NCBI RefSeq assembly: GCF_005771535.1
Contig: NZ_VANU01000001.1
Location: 310,001 to 374,000, forward strand
Source: Arcobacter arenosus
Lineage (GTDB): Bacteria > Campylobacterota > Campylobacteria > Campylobacterales > Arcobacteraceae
Direction: 5' to 3'
Length of the DNA stretch: 64,000 nucleotides
The stretch's first letter is position 1. Each line of letters begins with the position of its first letter. The notes beneath the pieces are model-generated. The model saw only the letters and a list, made by a program, of their open reading frames with translations. It made no database searches and was not told the DNA's origin. Below are positions 18,448 through 28,190 of the stretch, piece by piece. The position numbers and the translations under genes were made by a program.

Positions 18448-19884
18448 ATGAGCGACAATAGTCAAATAAAAGATTTATTAAAAAAAGAATATAAACTTGG
18501 ATTTGAAACACTAATTGAAAGTGATACATTTCCAGTTGGATTAAATGAAAACGTAATAAAAGCTATATCAAAAAAGAAAAATGAACCTGAATGGTTATTA
18601 GAGTTTAGATTAAAAGCATATAAAAGATGGCAAAAAATGGAAGAGCCTAATTGGGCAAATTTAAGATATCCACAAATTGACTATCAAAACATATCATATT
18701 TTTCTGCTCCAAAGAAAAACTTAGATAGTTTAGATGAAGTTGATCCGGAAATTTTAAAAACATATGAAAAACTTGGTATTCCACTTGAAGAGCAAAAAAT
18801 GCTTGCAGGTGTGGCAGTTGATGCAGTATTTGACTCTGTTTCAGTTAAAACAACATTTCAAGAAGAGTTAGAAAAACTTGGAATTATATTTTGTTCTATT
18901 AGTGAAGCAGCACAAAATCACCCTGATATTTTAAAAAAATATTTAGCTTCAGTTGTAAGTGCAGGAGACAATTATTTTGCAGCATTAAATAGTGCAGTTT
19001 TTACAGATGGAAGTTTTGTTTATATTCCACCAAATACTAGATGTCCAATGGAATTATCAACATATTTTAGAATAAATGCTTTAAATACTGGGCAGTTTGA
19101 AAGAACACTAATTATTTGTGATGAAGGTTCATATGTATCATACAATGAAGGTTGTTCAGCTCCTCAAAGGGACGAAAGACAACTTCACGCAGCAGTTGTT
19201 GAACTAGTTGCACTAGATAATGCACATATTAAATATTCAACAATTCAAAACTGGTATCCAGGTGATGATGAGGGTAAAGGTGGTATTTTAAATTTTGTTA
19301 CAAAAAGAGGTTTATGCGCTGGAGTTAATTCAAAAATTTCATGGACACAAGTTGAAACGGGTTCATTAGTAACTTGGAAATATCCATCTTGTGTTTTAAA
19401 GGGTAAAAATTCTGTTGGAGAATTTTATTCAGTTGCAATTTCATCTCATGCCCAACAAGCAGATACAGGAACTAAAATGATTCACTTAGGTGAAAATACA
19501 AAATCAACAATTATTTCAAAAGGTATCTCTGCTATGAAAGGTGTAAATGCATACAGAGGATTAGTAAGGGTTGGTAAAAAAGCTAAAAATGCAAGAAATA
19601 TCTCAGAGTGTGATTCACTTTTGATTGGTAATACTTGTAAAGCACATACTTATCCATACCATGAGATTAAAAACCCAAGTGCAAAAATAGAACATGAAGC
19701 TACTACATCAAAAATTTCTGATGAGCAATTGTTTTATTTACAACAAAGAGGTATTGATGAAGAAGATGCAATTGCAATGATTGTAAATGGATTTTGTAAA
19801 GAAGTGTTAAAAGAACTTCCAATGGAATTTGCAGCAGAAGCTAAAGAGTTATTAAGTATCTCTTTAGAGGGAAGCGTTGGTTAA
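18448..19884 (+). CDS. sufB: Fe-S cluster assembly protein SufB
   Basis: A 478-residue SufB with the family's beta-helix core and C-terminal signature ([29 protein letters not shown]). Landmarks include [22 protein letters not shown] and SECDSLLIG. With SufC and SufD it forms the SufBC2D scaffold on which Fe-S clusters are built. The start at 18448 is chosen over an in-frame ATG 20 codons earlier because AAGGAGT lies just before it. It is the first gene of sufB-C-D-S-E-DUF59. Confidence 0.97.
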   Translation: MSDNSQIKDLLKKEYKLGFETLIESDTFPVGLNENVIKAISKKKNEPEWLLEFRLKAYKRWQKMEEPNWANLRYPQIDYQNISYFSAPKKNLDSLDEVDPEILKTYEKLGIPLEEQKMLAGVAVDAVFDSVSVKTTFQEELEKLGIIFCSISEAAQNHPDILKKYLASVVSAGDNYFAALNSAVFTDGSFVYIPPNTRCPMELSTYFRINALNTGQFERTLIICDEGSYVSYNEGCSAPQRDERQLHAAVVELVALDNAHIKYSTIQNWYPGDDEGKGGILNFVTKRGLCAGVNSKISWTQVETGSLVTWKYPSCVLKGKNSVGEFYSVAISSHAQQADTGTKMIHLGENTKSTIISKGISAMKGVNAYRGLVRVGKKAKNARNISECDSLLIGNTCKAHTYPYHEIKNPSAKIEHEATTSKISDEQLFYLQQRGIDEEDAIAMIVNGFCKEVLKELPMEFAAEAKELLSISLEGSVG

Positions 19885-19901
19885 AAAAAGGAGAATGTAT
19901 T

Positions 19902-20660
19902 ATGTTAAAAATTGATAATTTAAAAGTAAATATAGATAATAAAGAGATTTTAAAAGGTTTAGATTTAGAGATAAATCCAGGTGAAGTTCATGTTCTTATG
20001 GGACAAAATGGTGCAGGTAAATCTACACTTGTAAAAACACTAAGTGATCATTATGATTGTGAAGTTATTGATGGGAAAATAGTTTACAAAGATAAAGATT
20101 TGATGGAACTAGATGTTAGTGAGAGAGCTAAAGAAGGGATTTTCTTAAGTTTTCAAAACCCTGTTGAAGTTCCTGGAGTAAACAATAGCTATTTTTTAAA
20201 AACAGCAGTAAATGAAAAAAGAAAACATGATGGTTTAGAAGAACTTGATGCAATGGATTTTCTAAAACTTACAAAAGAAGAGCTTGGAAAGTTTGATATT
20301 GATAGAAAACTTTTACAAAGAGATTTAAATGATGGATTTTCTGGTGGAGAGAAAAAAAGAAATGAATTAATGCAATTACTTCTTTTAAAACCAGATTTAA
20401 TTATGCTTGATGAGATTGACTCAGGACTTGACGTTGATGCAGTTAAAACAGTTGCAAATGTTGTAAATGATTTATTAAAAGACAAATCAAAGTCACTTTT
20501 AATGATTACACACTATGACAAACTATTATCTGCAATTAAACCTGATTTTGTACATATCATGCACAATGGAAAAATAGTAAAAACAGGTGACTATAACCTT
20601 GCCCTTGAATTAGATGCAAAAGGTTATGAAGCAATAGGAATAAAAGATGAAGTTAATTAA
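19902..20660 (+). CDS. sufC: Fe-S assembly ATPase SufC
   Basis: A 252-residue ABC-type ATPase without membrane partners. It has Walker A GQNGAGKST, the SufC-specific FLSFQNPVEVPGV, the signature FSGGEKKRNE, Walker B LIMLDEIDSGLD and the switch His in MITHYD. ATP hydrolysis drives rearrangement of the SufBC2D complex during cluster assembly. It lies 17 bases after sufB and overlaps sufD by 14 bases. Confidence 0.97.
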   Translation: MLKIDNLKVNIDNKEILKGLDLEINPGEVHVLMGQNGAGKSTLVKTLSDHYDCEVIDGKIVYKDKDLMELDVSERAKEGIFLSFQNPVEVPGVNNSYFLKTAVNEKRKHDGLEELDAMDFLKLTKEELGKFDIDRKLLQRDLNDGFSGGEKKRNELMQLLLLKPDLIMLDEIDSGLDVDAVKTVANVVNDLLKDKSKSLLMITHYDKLLSAIKPDFVHIMHNGKIVKTGDYNLALELDAKGYEAIGIKDEVN

Positions 20661-21474
20661 TTTGAAAAACGAAGAACTTTTAATTGATAAAGATACGATT
20701 GAACCCCTTGTAATTTCATATGATTTGAAAAAAGAGAGTCATAATAAAATTAGAATAAAACTAAAAAAAGGTGTAAAAGCATCAATTATTGAAATATTTT
20801 CTGGTGGTAATTCAATTGGAGAATATGAAAGAGATTTAGTAATTGAAGATGGTGCAAAATTAGAGTACTTAAAATACCAAACCCTAGAGAAAAAAAGTGT
20901 AGTTGATTTTAACTATAAAATCAATTTAGGAAATGAAAGTAAAATTAATATGTTTAATTTAGAGTTTGGTGAAGGTTCAACAAAAAGTACATATGAAACA
21001 CCACTTGATAATGAAAATGCAATTTTTAATGTAAATGGTTTAGTTAAAATTTACAATGATAGTGATTCTAAATCAATTTTTAGAACAATACATAATGCAC
21101 CAAATGCATTAAGTGATATTGCATATAAACATCTACTAAATGACAAAGTAAAAGCAACATTTGATGCAAAATCAATTGTAAATGAAAAAGCTTTAAACTC
21201 TAAAGTTTATCAAAATTCAGAAACTTTACTTTTAAGTGAAGATGCTGTAATTTTTGCACAGCCACATTTAGAGATTAATATTGATGAACTTGAAGCATCC
21301 CATGGAGCTACAACAGGAAGTTTAGATGAAGAGCAATTGTTTTATTTACAAGCTAGAGGTATATCAAAGGAAGAAGCAAAACATATTTTATTAAAAGCTG
21401 TTGAGAATAAAATTTACGATAAAATTGAAGATATAAAGATAAAAGAGTTTATAAAAAATCAAAAAAAGGCTTAG
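20647..21474 (+). CDS. sufD: Fe-S cluster assembly protein SufD
   Basis: A 275-residue SufB/SufD-family protein, shorter than the roughly 420-residue E. coli SufD, lacking part of the N-terminal helical region. The C-terminal signature (SHGATTGSLDEEQLFYLQARGISKEEAKHILL) is intact, including the conserved His in ASHGATTG. It pairs with SufB and SufC. The gene overlaps sufC by 14 bases and is separated from sufS by two. Short SufD forms are seen in related bacteria, so truncation by mutation is unlikely. Confidence 0.92.
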   Translation: MKLINLKNEELLIDKDTIEPLVISYDLKKESHNKIRIKLKKGVKASIIEIFSGGNSIGEYERDLVIEDGAKLEYLKYQTLEKKSVVDFNYKINLGNESKINMFNLEFGEGSTKSTYETPLDNENAIFNVNGLVKIYNDSDSKSIFRTIHNAPNALSDIAYKHLLNDKVKATFDAKSIVNEKALNSKVYQNSETLLLSEDAVIFAQPHLEINIDELEASHGATTGSLDEEQLFYLQARGISKEEAKHILLKAVENKIYDKIEDIKIKEFIKNQKKA

Positions 21475-21476
21475 TT

Positions 21477-22658
21477 ATGTTTAAAAAAGATTTTCCATTT
21501 TTTGCTAACTCTCAAACAGTATATTTAGATAATGGAGCAACTACACAAAAGCCAAAAAGTGTAATTAACTCTCAAATTGAATATTATGAAAAGTATTGTG
21601 CCAATACTCACAGAAGTTCTTTTGGTGACGCAAATAAAGCTACTACTAAATATGAAGAGAGTAGAAAAATTTTAAAAGAGTTTATAAATGCTTCATCAAA
21701 AGAAGAGATTATATTTACAAAAGGTGTTACTGAATCAATAAACTTTATTGCAAGTTCCTATGCTAAAAAATTTAAAACAGTTATTATCTCTAGTTTAGAA
21801 CATCACTCAAATATTGTTCCATGGCATATGCAAGGAAGAACATTAGGTGCAGGATTAGAAGTTGTAAATTGTGATGAAAATTTAGGTTTTGATTTTGCTC
21901 ATTTTGAAGAGTTGTTAAAAAACAACCCTAAATCATTTGTATCAGTTACTCATATTTCAAATGCTTTTGGAATAATTCATGATATTAGAAGAATCATTGA
22001 ACTAGCACATAAATATGAAAGTGTAGTGTTAATAGATGGGGCACAAAGTTTAACACATACCCATATTGATGTTCAAGTTTTAGATGTAGATTTTTTTGCA
22101 ATATCAGGACATAAATCATTTGGACCAACAGGAGTTGGTGCTTTATATATAAAAGAAAAATATTTAGAAGAGTTTGACCCTTATCAAACAGGTGGTGCTA
22201 CAATTGATAAAGTTGATTATGCTGGTTCTACACTTTTACCAAGTCCTTATAAATTTGAGGCGGGAACTCAAAATATTGCTGGAGTTATTGGTTTTGGTGA
22301 AGCATTAAAATTTATCAGTCATGTAGGATATGCGAATATAAAAACTATAGAAAAAGATGTATATCAATACTTAGATTTAAAATTAAGTGAACTTCCTAAC
22401 ATAATCTTTTATAACAAGATTGAGAATTCAATTGCAAGTAGGAGTTTTAATTTTAAGAATATTTCCCATGATGATATAGGAATATTACTTGATAAAATGA
22501 ATATAGCAGTAAGAGTTGGTCACCATTGTGCACAACCTATTATGAATAAACTTGGAATAAAAGGGACAATTAGAGTTTCCCTTGCATTTTATAATGATTA
22601 TAAAGATGTAGACAGATTAATTGAAAGTTTGAAAAAAGCTTTAAGTATGTTAGAGTAA
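21477..22658 (+). CDS. sufS: Cysteine desulfurase SufS
   Basis: A 393-residue group II cysteine desulfurase. It begins YLDNGATTQKPKSVI, has the PLP lysine in ISGHKSFGPTGVGALY and the active-site cysteine in RVGHHCAQP near residue 350. It releases sulfur from cysteine as persulfide and hands it to SufE, then to SufB. It differs from the class I NifS encoded at 5.6-6.8 kb, so the organism runs two desulfurases with separate scaffolds. Confidence 0.96.
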   Translation: MFKKDFPFFANSQTVYLDNGATTQKPKSVINSQIEYYEKYCANTHRSSFGDANKATTKYEESRKILKEFINASSKEEIIFTKGVTESINFIASSYAKKFKTVIISSLEHHSNIVPWHMQGRTLGAGLEVVNCDENLGFDFAHFEELLKNNPKSFVSVTHISNAFGIIHDIRRIIELAHKYESVVLIDGAQSLTHTHIDVQVLDVDFFAISGHKSFGPTGVGALYIKEKYLEEFDPYQTGGATIDKVDYAGSTLLPSPYKFEAGTQNIAGVIGFGEALKFISHVGYANIKTIEKDVYQYLDLKLSELPNIIFYNKIENSIASRSFNFKNISHDDIGILLDKMNIAVRVGHHCAQPIMNKLGIKGTIRVSLAFYNDYKDVDRLIESLKKALSMLE

Positions 22659-22670
22659 AGGATAATATTT

Positions 22671-23075
22671 ATGAGTATTGAAGAAAAAGTTGAAAGTATA
22701 AAAGAAGATTTAGATTTTTTTGAGGATGAACTACAAAAATATGAATATATTATAGACCTAGGGAAAAAACTAGAACCCCTTGAAGATGAATATAAAACCC
22801 CTTCAAATATAGTTCATGGTTGTACCTCTCAAGTATGGTTGGTATGTGAAGAAAGAGATGGAAAACTATATTTTAAAGGTACTTCAGATGCAATTATTGT
22901 AAAAGGACTTATCTATATAATTTTAGAGATATTTTCAGGACTTGAAAAACAAACTTTAAAAGAAGTTGATATGGATATAGTTTATGAATTAGGTCTTAGT
23001 GAAGTTATTACACCAAATAGACAAAGTGGTGTAATTGGTATGATAAAAAAAATAAAAGAGTATGCAAACTCTTAA
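22671..23075 (+). CDS. sufE: Sulfur acceptor protein SufE
   Basis: A 134-residue SufE-family protein. The persulfide-carrying Cys is in IVHGCTSQVWL. It takes sulfur from SufS and passes it to SufBCD. It follows sufS by 12 bases and precedes the DUF59 gene by 17, all in one transcription unit. Confidence 0.95.
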   Translation: MSIEEKVESIKEDLDFFEDELQKYEYIIDLGKKLEPLEDEYKTPSNIVHGCTSQVWLVCEERDGKLYFKGTSDAIIVKGLIYIILEIFSGLEKQTLKEVDMDIVYELGLSEVITPNRQSGVIGMIKKIKEYANS

Positions 23076-23092
23076 ATTTAAGAGGACTTAAA

Positions 23093-23440
23093 ATGTTAAA
23101 TGAAGAATTAGAAAAAAAATTAAAAGCAGAATTAGAAAAAAGATATAGAAATATTTATGACCCAGAGATTCCTGCAAATATTTATGATTTAGGATTAATT
23201 TATAGTGTTACATTTGAAGAAAATGGAAACTATTTATACGCAAATGTAGAGATGACTCTTACTTCTCCTGCTTGCCCTGTAGCTGAATCACTTGTTGACC
23301 AAGTTAGATATGCAACTTCTGGTGTACCAGAAATTGATGAAGCATATGTAAAACTTACCTTTGATCCACCATGGGAGCCAAGTATGATGAGTGATGATGC
23401 AAAAGAGGTTATGGGAGCAAGTGGAGCAGCGATTTTTTAA
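23093..23440 (+). CDS. DUF59/MIP18-family Fe-S assembly protein (SufT-like)
   Basis: A 115-residue DUF59 protein, with DPEIPANIYDLGLIYSV and the conserved Cys region MTLTSPACPVAESL. Such proteins act late in Fe-S maturation, helping carry clusters to targets. A gene of this family often closes suf operons, where it is called SufT. The ribosome-binding site is AAGAGGAC. It ends the operon; about 60 AT-rich bases then separate it from an MFS transporter. Confidence 0.9.
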   Translation: MLNEELEKKLKAELEKRYRNIYDPEIPANIYDLGLIYSVTFEENGNYLYANVEMTLTSPACPVAESLVDQVRYATSGVPEIDEAYVKLTFDPPWEPSMMSDDAKEVMGASGAAIF

Positions 23441-23499
23441 AAAATAAATAATCATAAATTTAATATACACTTTTAGGAAAATATTGATATAGTTCCATA

Positions 23500-24645
23500 A
23501 TGAAGAAAAAAGAACTTTTTATAATTATATATACTATAACAATACTCCTATCAGTTATGTATGCAACTCAACCCTTACAACCACTTTTATCAAAAGAGTT
23601 TGATGTATCTATTGTAAAAGCATCATCTTTTACAGCTGTAATAATGCTTTTTTTAGCAATATCACCTATTTTTTATGGATATATCTTAGAATCAGTTAAA
23701 ATAAAAACCGTTCTTATGATTGCTTCTTCAATACTTTTAATTACAAATCTAATTTTAGGTTTTGTAAATAACTATGAACTTTTTTTAACCATTAGAACTA
23801 TTGAAGCAATTGTTATTCCTGCTATATTAACTGGATGTATGGCAATACTTGCAAAGGATAAAAAAAATACGAAAGTAAATATGTCAATTTATGTTGCAGC
23901 AACTGTTTTTGGTGGTTTAGTAGGAAGAGTATTTTCAGGGTTTATTGCTGAAGAGTTTGGTTGGCGAATAGTTTTCTTTTCCTTATCTCTAGCTTTATTA
24001 CTTGGTCTTTATTTTATTAAATCACTAAACTTTGATGATGATGCTAATTTAGTTAAACCAAAACTTCAAGATATTACAAATATTTTAAAAGATAAAAGAT
24101 TTGTAATAATCTATTTACAAATGTTTATTATATTTTTTGTTTTTGCAGGACTTTTAAATATCCTTCCTTTTAGGGTAAAAGAGCTTGACCCAAATGTTAG
24201 TGAAACACAAGTAGGACTTTTATATCTAGGTTATGGAATGGGTATATTAATATCTTTATTTATCCATAAAATTGTTAACTTTTTCAAAAAAGAATTACGT
24301 GCTATTATGGCTGGGATAGTTTTATTTCTAGTTTCAACAAGTTTATTTATTTCAACAAATCCCATACTTTTATTCTCTTTAGTTTTTGTATTTTGTATAG
24401 GAATGTTTACTATTCATACTTTATCAACTAGAATAGCAAACTCCTTAAAAGCTTCACAAAAAGCCTTAACCTCGGGAATGTATCTAAGCTTTTACTATTT
24501 AGGAGGAGCTGTTGGTTCTATCATTCCTTCTATAGTCTATGCAGAATTAGGATGGAACTTTACAATTTATATGTTTTTAGTATTATTAGCTTTTGCATTT
24601 TTATTTGTATTTTTAAATAGAAATAAATTTGAAGCATTTAACTAA
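23500..24645 (+). CDS. MFS transporter
   Basis: A 381-residue major facilitator protein with about 12 membrane helices. The YATQPLQPLLSKEFDVS start and the FGGLVGRVFSGFIAEEFGWR motif in the first half resemble YnfM-type and sugar-efflux MFS members. The substrate cannot be predicted. No convincing ribosome-binding site was seen. It has no obvious functional tie to the suf operon before it and converges with the kinase gene after it, with two bases between stops. Confidence 0.85.
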   Translation: MKKKELFIIIYTITILLSVMYATQPLQPLLSKEFDVSIVKASSFTAVIMLFLAISPIFYGYILESVKIKTVLMIASSILLITNLILGFVNNYELFLTIRTIEAIVIPAILTGCMAILAKDKKNTKVNMSIYVAATVFGGLVGRVFSGFIAEEFGWRIVFFSLSLALLLGLYFIKSLNFDDDANLVKPKLQDITNILKDKRFVIIYLQMFIIFFVFAGLLNILPFRVKELDPNVSETQVGLLYLGYGMGILISLFIHKIVNFFKKELRAIMAGIVLFLVSTSLFISTNPILLFSLVFVFCIGMFTIHTLSTRIANSLKASQKALTSGMYLSFYYLGGAVGSIIPSIVYAELGWNFTIYMFLVLLAFAFLFVFLNRNKFEAFN

Positions 24646-24647
24646 AA

Positions 24648-26732
24648 CTACATATTCTTATTTAATTTTATAAAAAACTTTGCTCCATTTTCAGTATTTT
24701 CAACATATAAACTTCCACCTAAACTTTCATTAATAATCTTATAACTCATATATAGTCCCAATCCTGTACCTAAAGATTGGTTTTTTGTTGTAAAGTATGG
24801 TTCAAAAATTTTACAAATTATATCTTCAGGAATTCCCCCTGCATTGTCTTCTATTGAAATAATTACATCCTTTTCTTTTTCTAAAAGGTCAACTTTAATC
24901 CATGGGTTTTTTACACTATTTTCTAAAAGTGCATCTTTTGCATTATTTAAAATATTTATTATAACTTGAGGTAACTCTCCAATAATCAAACTCATACTAA
25001 TAGGTTTAATCTCATCTATATTTAGTATTAAATCAATCCCTTTACTATGTAAAGTTCCACTTACAATCTTACTTACTTCTTTTATTTTATCTTGTAAAAC
25101 AATATTTTCTATCCCTTTATCATTTTTTAAAAAATCTCTAAAAGTATTAATAGTTTCTGATAGATATTGAGTTTGATCATTAATCATTAATAGGTCTTTT
25201 ATCAAATCTTTATCTGATACATCTATATTCATCTCTTTTTTTAGTATTACACTTGTTGAGGCACTACTAATCACACTTAGTGGCTGTCTCCATTGGTGAG
25301 CAATATTACCAATCATTTCACCCATTGCAGCTAATTTAGATTGCTCTAACATCAGTTTTTGTTGAGATTCAAAATCTTTTTTACTACTAATATCTTCTCT
25401 AATTGATATAAAGCCAATAAGTTTTTTATTTATATTGTATTCAGGAGTTATAATTGCATTTACCCAATAATAACTTCCATCTTTTGCTAAGTTTTTCATC
25501 TCCCCTTGCCAGTTTTCTTCATTTTTCAACTTATCCCACATATCTTGGAAAACTGATTTTGGCATTTCAGGATGTCTTACTATATTATGAGAGCTTCCAA
25601 TTAACTCATCTCTTGTATAACCAGATAGCTTACAAAAAGCATCACTTACATCAGTTATAATACCGTGTAAATCTGTTCTTGAATAAATTACATGGTCACT
25701 AATAGTTTTCTCTTTATTTTTTAAATTAAAGTTTAACATCTTTAAATCATCTATAGTAATAACATATTTATAAAATATTTTAATTATAATAAAAGATAAA
25801 ATTAAAGAAAACAATAGTGTTATTAACGCAACTGTAATCTCTTTTTTAAATTCTACAGCACTAATTGCATCTAAGTGGGATTTTTTTAATTGAAGAATTA
25901 AATAAAGTCCAGATTTAATATCAACATCTAATTTTTTTGAAACAAAATAGTTACTTCTAAAAGTATCTTCCCTAAAAATTTCTTCATAATATAAAGGAAA
26001 TTCTTCTTTAATATTAAAGTTTGAACTATTGTATTTACTCCAAGCTTTTGTTTTATCATAGTGATATAAGGTCTCACCTTTTTTATTTACTAAAATCACA
26101 TCATAAAAAGGTGTATTAGTAAATTTAGTTAAAAATTCACTCATAGAATAATCTATTACTAATATCCCTGCAAAACTAGCATCGTTTTTAACTGGTAAAA
26201 TAATTCTTATAATAGGTTTGTAAGGTAATATGGGTTTGCAATTTTTCATTTTTAAATCTAATTCAGAAAACCAAACAACTTCATATGGTTTATTTTTTGA
26301 TTCTTTAAAATAGTATCTACTTGATTTTCTTTCTAATTTTGAATCAGCAAACGCTTTTGAATTAAATTCTGTTTTACTTACTTTTATTTTTTCAAAGCCA
26401 TTTTTATTTATGTATCTTATTTGAGCAATAGCTTTTTTAGAATTTAAATAGGAAATAAATAGTTGCTCTATTATCTCTTTATTTTCAACTTTCCCTTTTA
26501 TATATTCATCTAAATATTTAAACTTTCTTATAGAAAAAAGTATATTTTCTGTTTCTTGTTGAACATTTTTTTTAAACTCTAACTCTTTGCCTCTCATCTT
26601 TTTGAAAGCATCATCCAATGCTATTTTTGTAAAGCTATCTTTAAAATAAATATCTTTTACATAAAAATTAGTAACCACTAATAAAATGGAAAAAAATATA
26701 AAAATTAAAAATAATTCAATAGCTTTTTTCAT
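24648..26732 (-). CDS. Membrane PAS sensor histidine kinase (HQWRQP type), orphan
   Basis: A kinase of about 694 residues. After an N-terminal membrane helix there is a periplasmic region of about 260 residues that looks like a double Cache sensor (VILVNKKGETLYHYDKT, AGILVIDYSM), then a second helix near 295-320. A PAS domain (about 340-445; SGYTRDELIGSSHNIVRHPEM) leads to GEMIGNIAHQWRQPLS with the phospho-His. The ATPase boxes are NILNNAKDA, DNAGGIPED and GTGLGLYM. No response regulator is adjacent. The start at 26732 is preferred over GTG at 26741 because GGGG lies eight bases before it. Confidence 0.9.
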   Translation of the reverse strand: MKKAIELFLIFIFFSILLVVTNFYVKDIYFKDSFTKIALDDAFKKMRGKELEFKKNVQQETENILFSIRKFKYLDEYIKGKVENKEIIEQLFISYLNSKKAIAQIRYINKNGFEKIKVSKTEFNSKAFADSKLERKSSRYYFKESKNKPYEVVWFSELDLKMKNCKPILPYKPIIRIILPVKNDASFAGILVIDYSMSEFLTKFTNTPFYDVILVNKKGETLYHYDKTKAWSKYNSSNFNIKEEFPLYYEEIFREDTFRSNYFVSKKLDVDIKSGLYLILQLKKSHLDAISAVEFKKEITVALITLLFSLILSFIIIKIFYKYVITIDDLKMLNFNLKNKEKTISDHVIYSRTDLHGIITDVSDAFCKLSGYTRDELIGSSHNIVRHPEMPKSVFQDMWDKLKNEENWQGEMKNLAKDGSYYWVNAIITPEYNINKKLIGFISIREDISSKKDFESQQKLMLEQSKLAAMGEMIGNIAHQWRQPLSVISSASTSVILKKEMNIDVSDKDLIKDLLMINDQTQYLSETINTFRDFLKNDKGIENIVLQDKIKEVSKIVSGTLHSKGIDLILNIDEIKPISMSLIIGELPQVIINILNNAKDALLENSVKNPWIKVDLLEKEKDVIISIEDNAGGIPEDIICKIFEPYFTTKNQSLGTGLGLYMSYKIINESLGGSLYVENTENGAKFFIKLNKNM

Positions 26733-27079
26733 CTTTAACACCCCATTAAAAAATTATTTTGTTTATTTTTTCTACAATTTTGATTTTAATTTTGACATAA
26801 TACATTAAAAAAAATTAAAACAATGAATATATATTCATAATTTAAGATTTTTCTTATAGATTCCCTTATTTGTGACCATTGAGTGACATTTTTAATGAAA
26901 ATTAGATAATTTTAAATTATAAAATACTTGATAATATTTACTTATAATATCAAAAAGTTATTACTAGGCCATCTTAGTTATTAATAATTATTTATTGGAT
27001 TTTTAATCATCTTAAAATTAATTTATTATTTAGATTTTTTCAGTATTATGAGCATTCATTTATTTTGAAAAGGTTAGAG
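26733..27079. other. AT-rich intergenic region between divergent genes
   Basis: About 350 bases between the kinase and dsbB starts. It must hold both promoters. TATA-like tracts are too numerous to pick one. I see no gene, RNA-like structure or clear palindrome. Confidence 0.5.
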
Positions 27080-27496
27080 ATGGACGTGACTACAAAGGTA
27101 AATTCAAAAATCATTTTTTTATGTTTTTTAATTGCAACAACTGCCACACTAGGAAGTTTATTTTTTAGTGAAGTAATGCAGTTTATTCCTTGCAATATGT
27201 GTTGGTATCAAAGAATTTTTATGTACCCACTTGTTTTTATTTTTTTAATCAATTTATTATACCCAGATGACAAAGTATTTAAATACGCTTTTACTTTGGT
27301 TTTTATAGGTTTACTTATCTCTATTTACCATAACCTTTTAATGTTTGGTATAATTCCAGAGTCTGCTGTTCCTTGTGCTAATGGAGTACCTTGTTCAACA
27401 GAATATATAAACTGGCTTGGTTTTATAACTATTCCATTTTTATCTATGGTATCTTATTTAGCAATATTTATATTACTAATATCAATGAAAAAATAA
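27080..27496 (+). CDS. dsbB: DsbB-family disulfide oxidoreductase
   Basis: A 138-residue inner-membrane protein with four helices. The first cysteine pair lies in FIPCNMCWYQR and the second in VPCANGVPCS, as in DsbB/BdbC proteins that reoxidise a DsbA partner and pass electrons to quinone. ATG at 27080, with AAGG before it, is favoured over an upstream TTG at 27065. The thioredoxin-like partner follows 12 bases later. Confidence 0.92.
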   Translation: MDVTTKVNSKIIFLCFLIATTATLGSLFFSEVMQFIPCNMCWYQRIFMYPLVFIFLINLLYPDDKVFKYAFTLVFIGLLISIYHNLLMFGIIPESAVPCANGVPCSTEYINWLGFITIPFLSMVSYLAIFILLISMKK

Positions 27497-27508
27497 CTTG
27501 GAGAATAT

Positions 27509-28150
27509 ATGCAAAATAAAAATATAGTTTTTATTTCAATAGCAATTTTAATAATTGCTTTTTTTGGAGGAGCATACTTTTATAAAAATGCTCAGTCGGA
27601 AGAGAGTGTAGCTTTAGCAAAAGAGCAAGCTTTATTGTTTCAAAGGCCATACTCATATGTAATTGGGAAAGAAGATGCAAAGGTTCAATTAGTTGAATTC
27701 TTTGACCCAGCGTGTGGAACTTGTGCACAATTTCACCATCTAACAAAAACCTTATTAACAAAATATAAAGGGGATATTAAATTAGTACTTAGATATGCAC
27801 CATTTCATAAAAATTCCCATTATGCTGTAAAAATGCTTGAAGGTGCAAGAGAGCAAGGTAAATTTATGGAAACATTAGAGTTTATGTTTGCAACTCAAAG
27901 ACAATGGATTAAACATCATGAAGTTCAAGCTAATGTACTTTGGAGTTTACTTCCAAATGTAAAAGATTTAGATATGGAAAAACTTAGCGAATTTATGAAT
28001 AGTTCAAAAGGTGATGAAATAATAAAACAAGACTTAGCAGATGCTGAAAAATTAGGGGTTAATAAGACACCTGGATATATTGTAAATGGTAAACCTTTAC
28101 AAAATTTTGGCTTTGAACCACTAAAAGAACTAATAGAATCAGAATTATAA
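27509..28150 (+). CDS. DsbA-like thioredoxin-fold protein
   Basis: A 213-residue membrane-anchored (about 7-25) periplasmic thioredoxin-fold protein. It has the active site FFDPACGTCAQFH (CGTC) and the cis-Pro loop NKTPGYIVNGK. With the DsbB-like protein just upstream it should form an oxidative folding pair. The CGTC site differs from the CPHC of classical DsbA, and the fold is closer to BdbD/Com1-like DSBA proteins. Confidence 0.9.
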   Translation: MQNKNIVFISIAILIIAFFGGAYFYKNAQSEESVALAKEQALLFQRPYSYVIGKEDAKVQLVEFFDPACGTCAQFHHLTKTLLTKYKGDIKLVLRYAPFHKNSHYAVKMLEGAREQGKFMETLEFMFATQRQWIKHHEVQANVLWSLLPNVKDLDMEKLSEFMNSSKGDEIIKQDLADAEKLGVNKTPGYIVNGKPLQNFGFEPLKELIESEL

Positions 28151-28160
28151 AACAAAAAAA

Positions 28161-28190
28161 TCATATAATACCATCAAAGGTATTATATGA
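28161..28190 (+). promoter_or_regulatory. Perfect 12-base hairpin covering the malQ start
   Basis: The arms TCATATAATACC and GGTATTATATGA are perfect complements around ATCAAA. The right arm contains the malQ ATG, and the loop plus arm contain the AAAGG ribosome-binding site. In RNA this would hide the start codon. The left arm also contains TATAAT, so a DNA operator or promoter is an alternative reading, and it may help end the dsb transcript. Confidence 0.6.
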
